From contig JAKNDB010000068.1 of the NCBI GenBank assembly GCA_024305405.1, positions 8,175,501-8,239,500 on the forward strand: 64,000 bases of DNA, read 5' to 3'. This document shows positions 37,198 to 50,565 of the stretch, one piece after another. Within the stretch, counting starts at the first letter, position 1, and every line of letters begins with the position of its first letter. The position numbers were made by a program, and so were the translations under genes. The notes under the pieces were generated by a model that saw only the letters and a list, made by a program, of their open reading frames with translations, was not told the origin of the DNA and did not search any database. This DNA is from Dirofilaria immitis. Its lineage: Eukaryota; Nematoda; Chromadorea; Rhabditida; Onchocercidae.

Positions 37198-38556
37198 CTT
37201 GGAAAATTCGAATGACGGCAATTTAATTAGCGGTTGCGTAATTAAATAAGTAAGTAGTATTTGTTGACTCGTAAACGTATTTTGTTCATTGTTAAAATTT
37301 AGCGTTTATAGCATTATGGATTAGTGTAAGATGCTGTCTTTTTACATTTTTGAACGAATGTATTCTTTGCTGTCTTTCAATGGCTTGGATTGTAATCTTA
37401 CTCATTTATTTTATTCTCGTTCGTATAAGTAGCAAAATCGTACACCACTTTTCATTTTACATATGATGTAATTATTGTTCAGGAGTTGTTAACTTGTTCT
37501 TGGCTGCAGAGCAAACAATGAATCGAACTTTTTAAACCTTCGCGAACTGATAAATTTATGTATTTTCCTTGTGTCTCTATATGAAGATTTTTTAAAATTG
37601 TAAAATAAATTCTGAAATTGATTTTCGATTAGTGAAATGGCTGTGCGAAGAACAGCGTTTGTTTATTACATGATTTGGTTTTTTCTCTTTTTTTTCTTCT
37701 TTTTTATGCTATTTAATACGAAACTATGTTTCAACTTCGCACTGATAAAGGAGTAAGTATTGTTGCTACTTTTCATACTTAGATAACCAATAACTTTGTT
37801 AGTGTGGTTGCTAGAGTCTAAAATTGTTTTAAAATTTTTTTGGTTCCTTTTTTAAAAATCTATTATAGTTGCGGAAAATATTTGTTGAGTTTTCATATTG
37901 TTTTTCTTTATTTGTCCTGATTAAAAATTAGAAACTTGAGTGAAAAATGTTGTTTCTAATCTTCTTTTCTTGATTTGTAAAAAGCATATGTGTATTATTG
38001 AAAGATAATGTTATGTCTTACATAAAATCAAGAATATAATACCAACTTGTGGAGGTAGCGGAAATGGTAGTAAAAATTAAATATAAATGCTAAACTGTGA
38101 TTTATGATAAAGGCTTTTTGTGATGAAAATTTTTTCACAAAATTATCATATTTTGCACAGTTTTCCTTAAAATTTTTGAATATCATAGTACTTCCATTTT
38201 CGTTAATATTACTTGTGTAAATATTCTAGCGGTGTTATAATGAGCCATTTTAAAATTTGAGCCATAAGATTTTAGTAAAACTAGAAGGTTTTTATACGCC
38301 ATTTCGTTCCATCAATTCTCTTTATATATCGCATTATTTTTAACTTTTTATAAGCTGTGTTCGACTTTTTCATTTTCCAACGAAGGCATAAAACCAGAGA
38401 ACCTTCCAGTTTATCCTTTGCATTTGACCTTCATTCTTTCTGTTCTTGGTTTAATCTTCTGTTGGTTTGAATTTGATTTTAAATTAATAGAATATATACT
38501 GATGTTGTAAATTTCTAATGTATATATTGAGGGGTCAACAGCAGTTATTCTAAAAA
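37198..38556. other. TAF7 3' region and intergenic
   Basis: No further coding segment was recognised between TAF7 and the next tentative gene. AT-rich with several T runs. Confidence 0.5.
37604..37609 (+). terminator. Candidate poly(A) signal of TAF7
   Basis: AATAAA about 410 bases after the TAF7 stop; no closer canonical hexamer was noticed. Confidence 0.35.
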
Positions 38557-41386
38557 ATGAGCCCCGGACATGAAATCGAATATTTGTGGTAATAATTAAG
38601 ACTTGAGAAGACTGTTGCTTGAAGAAAGCAAAAATAAGATTCTCTAAATTTTAAAATTATTTGAATTATAAATTATCCGAATGAATACTTCTGCTGTTAC
38701 TAATTTTTGTCGGAATATCTTGAGCAATCTATTTTATGTGCTTACCGAATATTGCAAATGTTGAACGATTATCCGCTTTTGTGAATTCCTCTAATTTATT
38801 AATTGTTTCAGCTTTAAAACTTCGTTATGCTTTCAATTTTTTTTTTATTATAAAACTGACAAATATATTACTTATGTGTTAATGCAAATGTGAAATAGAT
38901 GAAACTCAAGATTATGAATTAAAAAATTGAAAGCATAGGATTATGGATTTCGACTCATATATATAAATACTTATTATTCGAAGACTTTTGGAAAGAAATT
39001 GGTGATGCAGAATTATTTTACGATAGTCCAATAGGTAGACGGATTGATTGAGAAGCAAAGATCTGTAACCAAGATTAATTTCACAGTTTTGTATAATGTG
39101 TAATGTCAGCGATAAGTTTATCTCTTGGAACTCTACTATATATAGATTTTCTGAAACAGATTTTGGATATCGGCAGCTTTCATGTCCTTTTTTCTATTCC
39201 CTCGTTGAATATGTTTTGATTAATTAGTTTTGCTCATTATTTATTTACTATGTTTTAATTGGAAGAAAAAAAGAAAAATATTGTATATATAATATTCGAT
39301 CAAAAAGTTAATTGGTTATGCTATTTTTGAATAATTCTGAAGAGCAGAAAATATTTTTGTCTTCATGAGAATAAGGAATAATGCGTATTTTTTTATTTCT
39401 CTAACAAATAAGAGAGAAAGGTAGAATAAGGACTAAAGCAGACGAATACATAAGCGGCATTTTAAAGAAGCAAACAATTAGAATAGATATTTGGTTGAGT
39501 TCGAGTTTTTAAAAAGATGATTAATTTTTTTTCATCACTTCTTGGTTATCTAACATCAGTAATTATTTTTACTGTATTGTTTTTTCAAATACTATTTTAA
39601 AGCATCTTATGTTTTAAATAAGAAAGGTGAAGAAGTGTTATCATTAGTTTGTTTTCTGGGTGACCAGAATAGTTTGAATCGTTAAGCCAGTATTTCACAT
39701 TTCAAAACCTTCTAAACAATTGATCATCAGTGCATTGTATAATATCATTAATGATAAAATTTTTTCATGTCTTTTTGGATCATTCATTTTGCTGTGTTTA
39801 TAAATTAGTTTCCAAAATCAGCTTATTTTAATTATTTAGACTTAAATCTTTATTTATTGCTTATTGCTCTGAAGATTTATAGGTCATCTTGGTCAAATGC
39901 AGGCTTCTTGGAAGAACGAAGAGCTGCTGTTCGTGCAGTTGTTGATGGTATTGAATTCATTTATTGAAAAGCATGCGTGTTTTTTATTTCTTCAAAAAAT
40001 AAAAGAGAAAGGTAGCTCTAATTTGAAATGATCTAAACTGATATGATGAGTTTTATATGAAAAGTTCATTTGCAATAGTAAAAGAAATGAAAAATTTTGG
40101 GCCTGAAAGCTCCTAACTTTGCTTCAATTGAAAAAATTGTTAACGAATTTTTAAAAGGGAATGGTGATATTCAGATGTGGAATTCCATGGGTTTTCGATA
40201 TTTGAAAGTTATATGAAACATTGATTGCTATTACGCTTTGCATATTTCGGAACTGTGCCCAGTAATAATTAGTTTGATTGTTAGAAAACGAAGTTAGAGA
40301 AGCAATGAAAATAAATGTTCGATTGTCATCAATAGCTAACGTAATTGTTCTCATTATTATTCTTGTTCTTCGTCAGGGATTATTGGTTACCAGCAGCAAT
40401 CTTTCTTCTTGGTTCATCCTATTTTTTCATTTTTCATTCGTAATCAATGTTCTTTGTTGTTTCTAGTGGTTCCTCGCATTGTATCTTAGAAAGTGAATTC
40501 ATCCTGAATTCCTCTTTGTCATCCTTCTCTTCCATTATTGATAAATAGTTAAGTTTTGAGGCAAGACATCTCAAACATTTGCTTAGTGTTTCTAAAGCTC
40601 CATCATAGTTTAATAATGAAGCAGTTAAACAGCATGAAACGCTGTATATGTATTCTCATTGATGAAGTCTAGCTATCTTGAAAAAAATTCCCTGGACTCT
40701 TAGTAATCTTATGTAATTAAAATGATTGACCTCATTAAGTGAGATATGAAGTACCTGCGATCATTCAAACCGATCGATCAAGTTTCTTGTTTGATCCTCA
40801 TTGTTGCTGATCCATAAAAAGCTAAAAAATTTATGAATAGAAAAGTGTACTCATTGACATTTTAAAATATAGACATTCTTGAATGCAATAACATGATTTT
40901 CATAAAACTTTCGAAAGTGAAATGTACTGTTTGCTGAAATTAACTGCAAGTTAAATTTCATTATTTTCTCCTTTTCTTTAGTTGCTTCTAAATTATTGCA
41001 TAATTTTTTCTTAAGAGAAGGATTGATATCGTTTCTGAGATTCAAGTGTCATTTCACCTTTCAGTGTGGTTTTTTTTTACTTTTTAGCGATGAGTAAAGT
41101 TGTGGTGGAAGTTTCTCGATATTTACCGTAGATAAAATAATTGTGGTAAAATTTCATTTGTTAATGGAGGTTTTATTCCTTATATATATTATAAGAAAAT
41201 AATTATCCGAGAATATTACTAGCAGATCGATCGCTATATAGTTCTGCATTGTCGTTCAATCGAATGGCTGCTGCTCGAATTTTTGATAATTTCTTTAAAC
41301 GTTCTGTTCGGTCGGATCGTATTGTTGATATGTATTGTTTTAATCGTTATGATCGTTTTGTTTACAGTGATCATTTTTCTGATTGA
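38557..41386 (+). CDS. Tentative small four-exon gene, product unrecognised
   Basis: Proposed exons 38557-38588, 39883-39947, 40285-40371 and 41223-41386 join in phase (2, 1, 1) to about 115 residues. The start reads MSPGHEIEYLW; the centre is a charged helix, FLEERRAAVRAVVDENEVRE, then AMKINVRLSSIAN; the last exon reads SFNRMAAARIFDNFFKRS and ends with an aromatic-rich tail before TGA. All junctions use GT..AG, but the third donor (GTCAGG) is weak. A stronger donor (GTAATT after SSIAN, 40340) would need one more base in exon 3, as seen in other genes of this window. Reading through instead gives a hydrophobic tail with a stop at 40466. I do not recognise the family. The evidence is phase agreement and protein-like composition only. 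Confidence 0.42.
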
Positions 41387-43759
41387 GATTTCTTTTCGTT
41401 ATTAAACAAATATATGCTTCTTGTTAGTTTACAATATGAAATTAACTTTGGTATAATGAAAATTTTTTTCAACTTGTCATATAGCAGAACCAATTTACAA
41501 TATGTTAATTTTAGCGTAATGGTCAAAACTTGATTATACCAAGATATTTCTGTAATATCACGATTAATCATTTCATCATTTTTATATTTTATAAAAATAT
41601 TTCGGTTTTTTTGAGAAAAGAATCACTCGAAAAAATCATTTCTTAAAAAGTTAAGTCAATTCTTAGTCAATTAAATCATAGACAATTAAATTTAAACTAC
41701 TAATTAAGTAATTTTCATGGCTGCCCAAGAAACTAATATAAAGCACTAAATATGCGTTGCAGCTAGTTACTATCTGTTGCTTCTCTTTTCTCTTGTTATC
41801 CATAGTTATGTATTTTCAGGCCATTTCTGGCTGAAAGCCTAATCAATCTGTATTGATCATTTATCATGGAATCAGCCATTCCAACACTTTACTCGCTTGT
41901 AGAAATAATAGTTGATGAATTTATAATGATATCTTTGCAGGTATATATAATAATCATCATGACAAATTAATTTGTGCTGTATTATGCCTATTTCTTTTAT
42001 CACAGCGATGATAACAGCAAAACTGATTAGCATTTTCCCAGACATTTGATTGTAGAGAGTTGTGTTGGTGGTCTTACATTGGAAGTAAATTATTTTCTTG
42101 GATTTTTGATTGCTTTGTCAAGGGATAGATTTTAGAAGCTATTGAACAACGATTTGATCAACAACGAGAAACTGTTAATTAAATTGTCAGTGCTTCTCTA
42201 AGATGGCATGAAATATCATAAAAAGTTTATCTTTATATTAATTGAAAATTTGATCACGAAATAGTTATTTTCTAATATTTAGCAATTAAAATAAACATAT
42301 TTGAGATACTTTTTGATGTCATAAGAGAAATTTAATTGAATAACGAAGCACTGAGATTATTTCTTGTGTTTTTATTTTGCTCTTTCTTATCTAGTCTATT
42401 CACTGTTCAAATGAAGGCATCATTTAAACAAAAAATTAAGAATATTTCATTATCAAATCTTTTCTTTATTTTCTAATTTTGCACTCTATTTCTCATTAAG
42501 AACTTTGTATTTAAAATTTTATGTCTGTCCTTTATTCCTAAAATAAATTAAGGACGTTATAAATAAACATATATATTTATTTGTATAGTTCTTATTTTGA
42601 GTTGTTTTATCATTTTCATACATATCATTTCTATCGTTTCGTTACATTGCAAGAGAAATTATTTTCTAAAAACTTTCTCTTTTGTATTATTTGAGTTCTG
42701 AGAAAATTTTATTGATATATTCGAAAAAAAATAGAATAAGAAAGGAAGAAAAAATTAATTTTCCACATTTATTATATTTGAAAAAGAAAGAATCGCGAAA
42801 AGTTCAAAGATAGAAGCTTTTCATTCTTTTCTTCGATTACGCTGATTCTCTGGCTAAGGCAATTGGAGATAAATATATGATGAACGCTGATTCGTGATTT
42901 TTTTATTAAGAATTTAAGTGAAAGATAGATAGAATAGTAGTGAAGATAATTCTGCATATTTCTCCAACTAAAATATTTAATGACAAGTTTTGGACTTGAT
43001 AAGTTCAAATTTCTCAAAATCTTTATTTTTGTATATGAAATATTCTTTCATGATAATGCACAAGAAATAGAAGTGTATAGTATGAATTGATATATATATA
43101 TTCAAATCCTGATGAGTATAACTTGTTTATAGCGGACAATGATTAAAATAATTGGAAAAGAAGAAGAAATAGAAATGAGGATAATTATTAATATATCTTT
43201 TAAAATTTCATTTAATTTAATTGTGTGATTTTGATTTTGTTGTGCTGATGATAATTTAGAATCGTTTTTAACTATTACTCATTCATCGATAAACGATTTT
43301 TACAGGAAAAAAAATGGAGAGATAGCTTACTTATTTAGTATGAAATTGCTGAATATGGTACAAAATTATTCATTTCCGATGCATTTTTGCAAATCAGATA
43401 AAGATGGCAAGAAACAAAACAGGGAAAGAATAGTTTAAATAATGCGAAAGGATGATAAGGGATAATCTCATTTATTAGTGTTAAACTATCTCGACTGAAT
43501 TAATACTTGATTTTAATGATAATGACAAGCTTCGCCTGAGACGATATCGTTAGTATGCGCACATTTTTTTTTGTGAAGACTTGAAATTTCTCAATTTTAT
43601 CTATTTTTTATTGCATATTATTGATAGAAATGATTGCCATAAATATGTATTTGATCGTCCATTACCACCAATATTACTATGTTAACATAGACAGCATGAT
43701 AAGTAACTTTTATTTCAGATCTGTCATGAAAACGTTATTTAGGACATGAGCTATCGGCG
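41387..43759. other. Intergenic, upstream of TPST
   Basis: About 2.4 kb with no recognised gene. Short AT-rich frames only. Confidence 0.5.
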
Positions 43760-46698
43760 ATGTTGGTGAGAGGACGTACTCGGACGATATTTTTGATTAT
43801 TATACTTATAGGTTGTGTCCTATATATACTCATTTCTGCTTCTTCATTGTATTCTACCTTCGGTATACTGAGAAATAATATTGTCATACTACCTGGACGA
43901 AAAATGGGTAATTTGTCGAAATATTCATCGCTCATTTTCATTGGTTAGTCTTGCCGATTTATATTATTAATCTTAATTTATTTTAAAATTTTCAATAGCT
44001 AAGCTAGAAAATTATTTTTGTATATGCTTTTACAATGTTCGTAACCTTTTTGAGTGATTCTTACATATTTTAAATTGAAGCCTCAACTTTCTTCGATGTT
44101 TTATTAGTATTAACCTTTATTGGCCACGAAATTTAGCCAGTTGATCCTCCGCGGTACTTAAAGAGTCTCCCAAATATTTTTATTCGCAAATTTCTTGTTT
44201 TCTACAGAATCTAAATTATGTAGAAATTTTATTATCGAAGCAGAAGCACAACATGCGGATAAAGGCGAGCATCGCAGTAGCTTTTATTATGAAAATATTC
44301 TAAATTCCGTAGAAAGTTTATTACTTTGAGACAGAAGAAAGTATAACTGTACTGAACTTGTTGTTAACCGCCAATTTTTATTCACAAAATGATTCTCCAG
44401 TGTTGTTCAATTTTTATATATGTTTTAGGAGGTGTTCCACGATCAGGGACAACACTAATTCGTGCCATGTTGGATGCACATCCTTCGGTGCGATGGTTGG
44501 TTTATTGCATCTATTCCCTTGATCATGAACATATGATTGATTACTTTATTAATATTCTTTTTTAATTAGCAAAGTATTAAGTGATGCTACTTAATTAATT
44601 ATCATCTTAAATTACAGTGGTGAGGAAACACGTGTAATACCCCGTATTCTGGGACTTAGAACACAATGGAAAAAGAGCCAAAAGAATGGAATCGTCTGAA
44701 AGAAGCAGGTGTTACCGATGAAGTAATTAATGATGCTATCTCATCATTTATATTACAAGTAAATTATTTGATTGTTTCAAGTTTAACAATGTTTGTTGGT
44801 GTTGCAATTAGGGATAAATTTGTGATTTTTCAGATAATAGCAGGTCATGGTGAACCTGCTGAAAGATTGTGTAACAAGGACCCTTTCACAATGAAATCAG
44901 CTGAATATCTTGCTCATCTGTTTCCAAACAGCAAATTTTTATTAATGGTTAGAGATGGCAGAGCGACAGTTCATTCAATCATATCGCGCCAAGTAACTAT
45001 TACAGGTTTCGATCTCAGCGATCCGAAACAATGCCTAGATAAATGGAATCACATTATCAAAATAATGTATGAGGTAGTGCTTTTGCGTAATTTTTTTGTC
45101 GAAGTTGTCACAAAATCAGTCTGAAAATATATTAGTTTTTTTTCTCTTGACTTACGAAGTATTAATAAGTCACATATTATGGAGAACAACTTGTTTCTTG
45201 TGTAAATTTTTCTTAATTTCTATTTGATGCTTAAATTTTTATCAAAGTTGTATTTTCTCTATGAGTTTGGAAAGTTCTACTCAAGATTAAATTTGGAGAT
45301 AAAAATCATTGGAGTAGTTAACCAGTTAAAATCCTTACGTAGATTTGAGAAGGCTGATATTTGGTATTTTTGCTGTCTTGATTGTTCAATTTAAAATTTA
45401 GACATAAAAGCTCATATTTTTCACTCTTGTTATAAATTTACACTTCAGCAATGTAAAACGATAGGCGATAAACGATGTTTGATTGTTTACTATGAGCAGT
45501 TAGTATTGCATCCGGAGAAACAATTGCGTCGTGTTCTTAATTTCCTTAATATTGCATGGAGTGATTTAGTGCTTCATCACGATAAATTGATCGGCAAAGA
45601 TATTTCGCTATCAAAGTATGTGTATTTTTTTCTTCATCGTGTTTTATGTATTTCGTTAAAGTTTTAATGTTAGTGTGGATGTAATAATAATTTTGATTTG
45701 GCAACGCGTAATTAAAGACATAATGAGTTTATTGTTTCAAAAAAATCAAAATGTTTTCCATTTTTTCTACGGAAAATGTTTAGTGATAGTGATGGTCTTT
45801 AGAATCTTTTTATAGTTCCTACCATTCATTTCCTGGCTTTCAGAGAATAGAATTTTTATCTGTATTTTTCATTGTTCAAAAGAACAATGATCAATTAAGT
45901 CATTCCGTTTGTTTTTTTTCTAATTATCTGTCAGTATTGCCCAGATCTTTGTTGATAGTAGTATTCTATGTAAAAATGATTAGCATTAAATTGGTCGGAC
46001 TTGATTATCTTATCCAAAAAATAAAATAAAGATTCAGGAGTAGAAAATTTAGATAGTCAATATTCATATAAAATATATTTTTGATAAATGATATGATGTG
46101 GGCGTAGACATTTCGTAATTTTTGATATATTGAAAGGCGAAAGATTGTTTTAGAGTTGAAAGATCCACCGATCAAGTAATTAAACCAGTAAACTTAGATG
46201 CATTAAATAAATGGGTTGGTTCGTTTAGTGAAGACATTGTACAGGAAATGGCATCTTTGGCACCAATGTTAGCTGAACTTGGGTTTGTATTGTCGCAAAA
46301 TTTTTGTTGAACAATAATTCAAATTTAAAGTTTTTAATAATCATAGATATAATATATGTCGATGGAATAAGCATTTCTTGTTCCTGCGTTTTACCAGTTT
46401 TTTGTTCAGTTTTCTCTTGTTTTATCTATTGAGCTGCTAAAATGATTCAGCAATGAGAAAAATAAAACGGTTTGTGAAGTTAGAAGAGATTTCCGTAAGT
46501 GGAACATTAATACCAATAATGTTATAAGTATTCAGATATGATCCAAATGCTAATCCGCCCAAATATGGTGAACCGGATCCGATTGTTCTGAAGAATACTG
46601 ATGAGTTACACATGAACGAGGAGGAATGGGAGCGTCGAGCGCAAGAAGTAATTGCTCCAGCAGCAGCAACGGCATTGCATCATCCATTTGCTCGATGA
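43760..46698 (+). CDS. tpst: Tyrosylprotein sulfotransferase (TPST)
   Basis: Golgi type II membrane enzyme that transfers sulfate from PAPS to tyrosines of secreted and membrane proteins. Exons: 43760-43943, 44429-44495, 44618-44758, 44834-45073, 45449-45615, 46154-46282, 46536-46698. About 363 residues. Signal anchor at about 10-30 ([15 protein letters not shown]). The PAPS 5'-phosphosulfate loop is [20 protein letters not shown]. Then [11 protein letters not shown] (region of the catalytic Glu), [40 protein letters not shown], and [17 protein letters not shown], all as in animal TPSTs. One break: exon 3 must gain one base at A5 44670-44674 or A4 44680-44683 to pass from TQWKK into [14 protein letters not shown]; it is 141 bp where 142 is needed. 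The end (ALHHPFAR) is short. Confidence 0.94.
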
Positions 46699-48079
46699 AG
46701 ATTGCAGCACATGCATGCATGCATGCAGTATGGCGCATTTATTTTACCTACATCTATAAATTGCATTATTCATATATAAGCATTTACATTTTTCTGATCC
46801 TTTTGCTCACTTTTATTGTTCGTCAAAAATCAGTGCTTACATTCATATAAATTCCTATAAAGCGACTTTCCATATCATCACTTTCTCTTAATATTTCTTT
46901 CCTTTTAGTCAATCAAACTTCTTTCATTTGTTTTAATATAATTATATTCTATTTTAATGAAATTTTCATTGTTTATCTTTAAGAATTCATATCTGTAAAT
47001 AATTTACGTATAGTTAGGCAGAACTAAAAATATGTCACGTATATCGGTGCTTTTGAATTTGCAGTTGTATTCTGCGCGTGATTACAAGAATTAAAAATGT
47101 TGCTAAGAGAACATGAATGATTTTGATGTTATTCGCTTCCTGGATTATATTCTTTTATTGATAATAATTAAATATTTATCAAGATGACATTCCTTGTCTA
47201 TTTTTTTGTGAATAAATTCGCTGTGATTCTCTTTATTTAACATATGAATCTGTCAAATGAACGTATTGATTGAATCTATGCGTCTGAAATAGTTTAATTC
47301 TGAAGTGATGGTCATATTTATGATCTGTTGAGACGCTTTTTTAGCATTTCGTGCTGGTTATTTTATCGAATAGCAAAGTATTTTTTTATTTCACCATTTC
47401 GACACTGCTCAAGCATTGTTTGCACTAATTTTTTCGTATTCTATAGCGCTTCTAGTATAAATGAATGCCGTAATGAATTTTCTGGTCCTTTTTATGTTGA
47501 ATTTTAACTTGAACTATTGTATTCTTGAATTCAAACTCACATAAACTTAAAAATTATGTTATATCTTGCTGATTAAATCCACCAGTTTACTCAATGTTTC
47601 ACAGATTTTATTATTACTGGTACGTATTTCGAAATCCTGAAGCTAGTTATATAGCGATAGATAAAAGTTGTGAGATCTAAATGATTTGATCGCTAGTGGG
47701 TGAACTAGATAATTAACGACTTACATTGTTAATTTCATTCGAGAAAGCGGAGCATGACTATTCCAGTGTGTAGTTACGCTATTGTTTTTGAAAGATCTTT
47801 AAAATATAGCACTACAAACTCCAAAAAAGGGCTTGCAAAGAAGGACAATATTGCTTGCGAAATGACAATGTTTATGGATACAGAACAACATTATTAAACG
47901 GTTAACAACATACTGTATCTTCCCGTCCTCCTTGTCAAAATTATTCTTTCTGACCACTGACAAATAAGTCAACAAATAAGTTAGTTGAACAACAAATAAT
48001 GAAAGTATATATACAGGATCAAAATGACATCAAACAACATATTTTCCTCAAGTTCTAAATATATTTAAATGAGCTCATC
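46699..48079. other. Convergent TPST/RAD51 3' interval
   Basis: About 1.4 kb with no gene seen. It starts with a short CATG/ATGC repeat (46709-46725). AATAAA at 47211-47216 may serve TPST, though it is about 510 bases from its stop. Confidence 0.5.
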
Positions 48080-50565
48080 CTAATCTTTCACATCAGTAAC
48101 ACCGGAAGTGGCAATAGCAAAGGTGGCTTCATTTTCAGGTAAGTCTGGCGAGTCATAGATTTTTGCAATTCTTATTTCGCCTCGTCCCTAAAATTTAGGC
48201 AAAATTTGTTAATAAAAAATTTTCATCACATAGATGCCTCCCATGAAGAATACATGAAAGTCAGTTCTGTTTCAAACTGTATCTCAGATAAAAAAGAATA
48301 TTCCAAATGACGAGAAAGGACTTCAAATAGCTTAAATGAAGAAAGTAAGCTGAAATCAGTAGGGAATGTATCTTGATAAGATTATGTAAAGCGGACACTT
48401 TTAAAAACCAGAAATTCATTCTATGCTTACATTGTATGAAATCAGAGAGACTATCAAAATTAGTTACCTTCTTCAGCATAATGCGAGTGGTAGATGCATG
48501 AGCTAGGATATGCCCACCAACTGGTTTCTTTGGATCTGTCTGAAATGTCATTCCAGCACCTGGATCTGCTGTCATTTGATTTGTAATAAAAATTGCGACA
48601 TTGTATTCTTCTGCAATTTTCTGAAAAATTACAACTCTAAAAATGCGCGTCAAATTACGAAGGCTCAATTTGTAAAGCGAAGTATCGATAAAATAAAGCG
48701 AGGTCCACCTGTAAGCGTGACAACATTTGAGCAAGTTTCTGCTGCCGCTCTGCAAGCTCACCTCGACCACTATAATCGACTCGGAATAGAGCCATGACTG
48801 AATCAACAATCAGTAGTTTGAAAACGCCCAATTCCTGAAATATTTGAAAAATAATGAGCGGTAATCACCGATTGAAAAAAACATGAAATCTGGAAATCTC
48901 AATATGAAGCTTTTGTCATTTGAACAATTTTTTCTCCGTTTGTATGACAAAAATAATTAGATTACTGAATACCTCGTGAAATTTCGCAGCAACAAAATCG
49001 AGCAATTCCATCTGATGCTCAGAGGTGTATGCTCGTGCATACAAAATATTGTCTAACATCGCCTCTTGATCCATTTTGAAACGTTCGTTAATCTGACGCA
49101 AACGATCCGGACTTAAAATGATCGGTTATTGGTGCAAATACAAGAATTTTGATGACAGCAATGTTATATAATGTTTGAAATGCAACGTAACTAACCGGAA
49201 TGTATTCTCTGTGTCGATATAGATAACTTTTCCACCTTTGAAGTTACTTGTCTCATTTGGTATCTGACACATCACTAGAAATATTAAATTTACCTCCAGT
49301 TTTTTTGGAAGTTCAAAAATATAGCAACCTGTTTTTCGTGAAGAATCTCTATACACTGTTCGCACTAACGCACCGGAAAGGATTTACAACAATCCTGTTT
49401 AAATTTTTCACAAGAAATTCAAGTGCAGCATCAATAAATTGTAATTCAAATCCCGAATTATTTTCCATATCATCTTGAAACTACTAACACTATTTTACTT
49501 TTATATCGCGATAGAATAAAAATCTACCAAAATTTGCTGAAACCTATTATAATTCAATTTAATGGAAAATTTTTCAGCAATTGAAAGACATGAAAAACAA
49601 TTCGCAAAAGAAATGCACTACAAATAAAAAGGTATACCACATAAAGTATGTGAAAGCTGTGTTTTGCCAGTGCGAAATTCCCGAAAACTTCGGTTATAGC
49701 CTGACTTTCAATACCACCACCCAAAAGGTTGTCTAGTTCTCGGCTTCCTGTACTGATACGATAACAGAGCTTGCGTCGTTCTGTTACTTCCAAAGCCGTG
49801 ATAAACCCATTGTTCTAAAATCATATTAACTGTGTATCGTAATACAAAGGCAAGATGATGCATTTCAAACTGCTTACTGATAGTTTACACGCTATTTCTT
49901 TGATTCTGTCGACCTTCGCTTCAGAAAGACCTTTGATATCGCACAGCCGCTTTCTCGTGGTCATCATAATACCTTTGATAGTGCAAATCCCAACGCCTAA
50001 TAGCTTTTTGATATCAGCAGCATTCTTCAAAGAAATCAAGTTCTGGTTTGTACTGAATCACGACTCAAAATTTAAATCGGATTTATTAATTAAATTTACT
50101 AAATCATTCAATTCAATCCATAAAAAAACGTAAAAAATTCATTCACATCATAAACAAACCGTTGCGATGCACATAGAAGTATCGACTACTGTTTAAAAAT
50201 GTAGTTCGATATGTTAGTTTCATTTGAATCACCGTATAATTTTGCAATATTTGAGAAATTTTTTCCTCGGCGGCATAAAACATGAGTGAAAAATCAATAA
50301 GCAGGAAAGATTTAGGAATAATAATATACAAGCATAATTAGAAGGTTCAAAATTTTGTACAAAACCTACGATTCCCTGGCTTTGCAGCAACTCGACATCT
50401 TGATAGAAGCCCATCTGAAATTATGATTAAATGAATTTATACCACACGAATTAGATTTATGCATAGAAAACATGTTGTTTGCATTAATGTAAGCTTTATC
50501 AAAGTAAAAGGAACCTCATTCTCATACAATTCAGTTTCCAGACGTGGGACAATCTGCTCCATCAT
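48080..50565 (-). CDS. rad-51: RAD51 recombinase
   Basis: RecA-family ATPase for homologous-recombination strand exchange in the nucleus. Exons: 50565-50515, 50414-50370, 50042-49878, 49814-49638, 49274-49196, 49111-48973, 48834-48709, 48620-48468, 48187-48080. About 347 residues (human 339). N-terminal helix-hairpin-helix domain ([29 protein letters not shown]); polymerisation motif FITA; Walker [23 protein letters not shown]; Walker [11 protein letters not shown]; loop L1 [12 protein letters not shown]; loop L2 [26 protein letters not shown]; end SGVTDVKD. One break lies right at Walker A: CCC at 49680-49682 must be one base longer, otherwise the frame runs from EVFG into a wrong product. 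That exon is 177 bp where phases need 178. The start uses two adjacent Met codons just after a good splice acceptor, consistent with trans-splicing. Confidence 0.95.
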
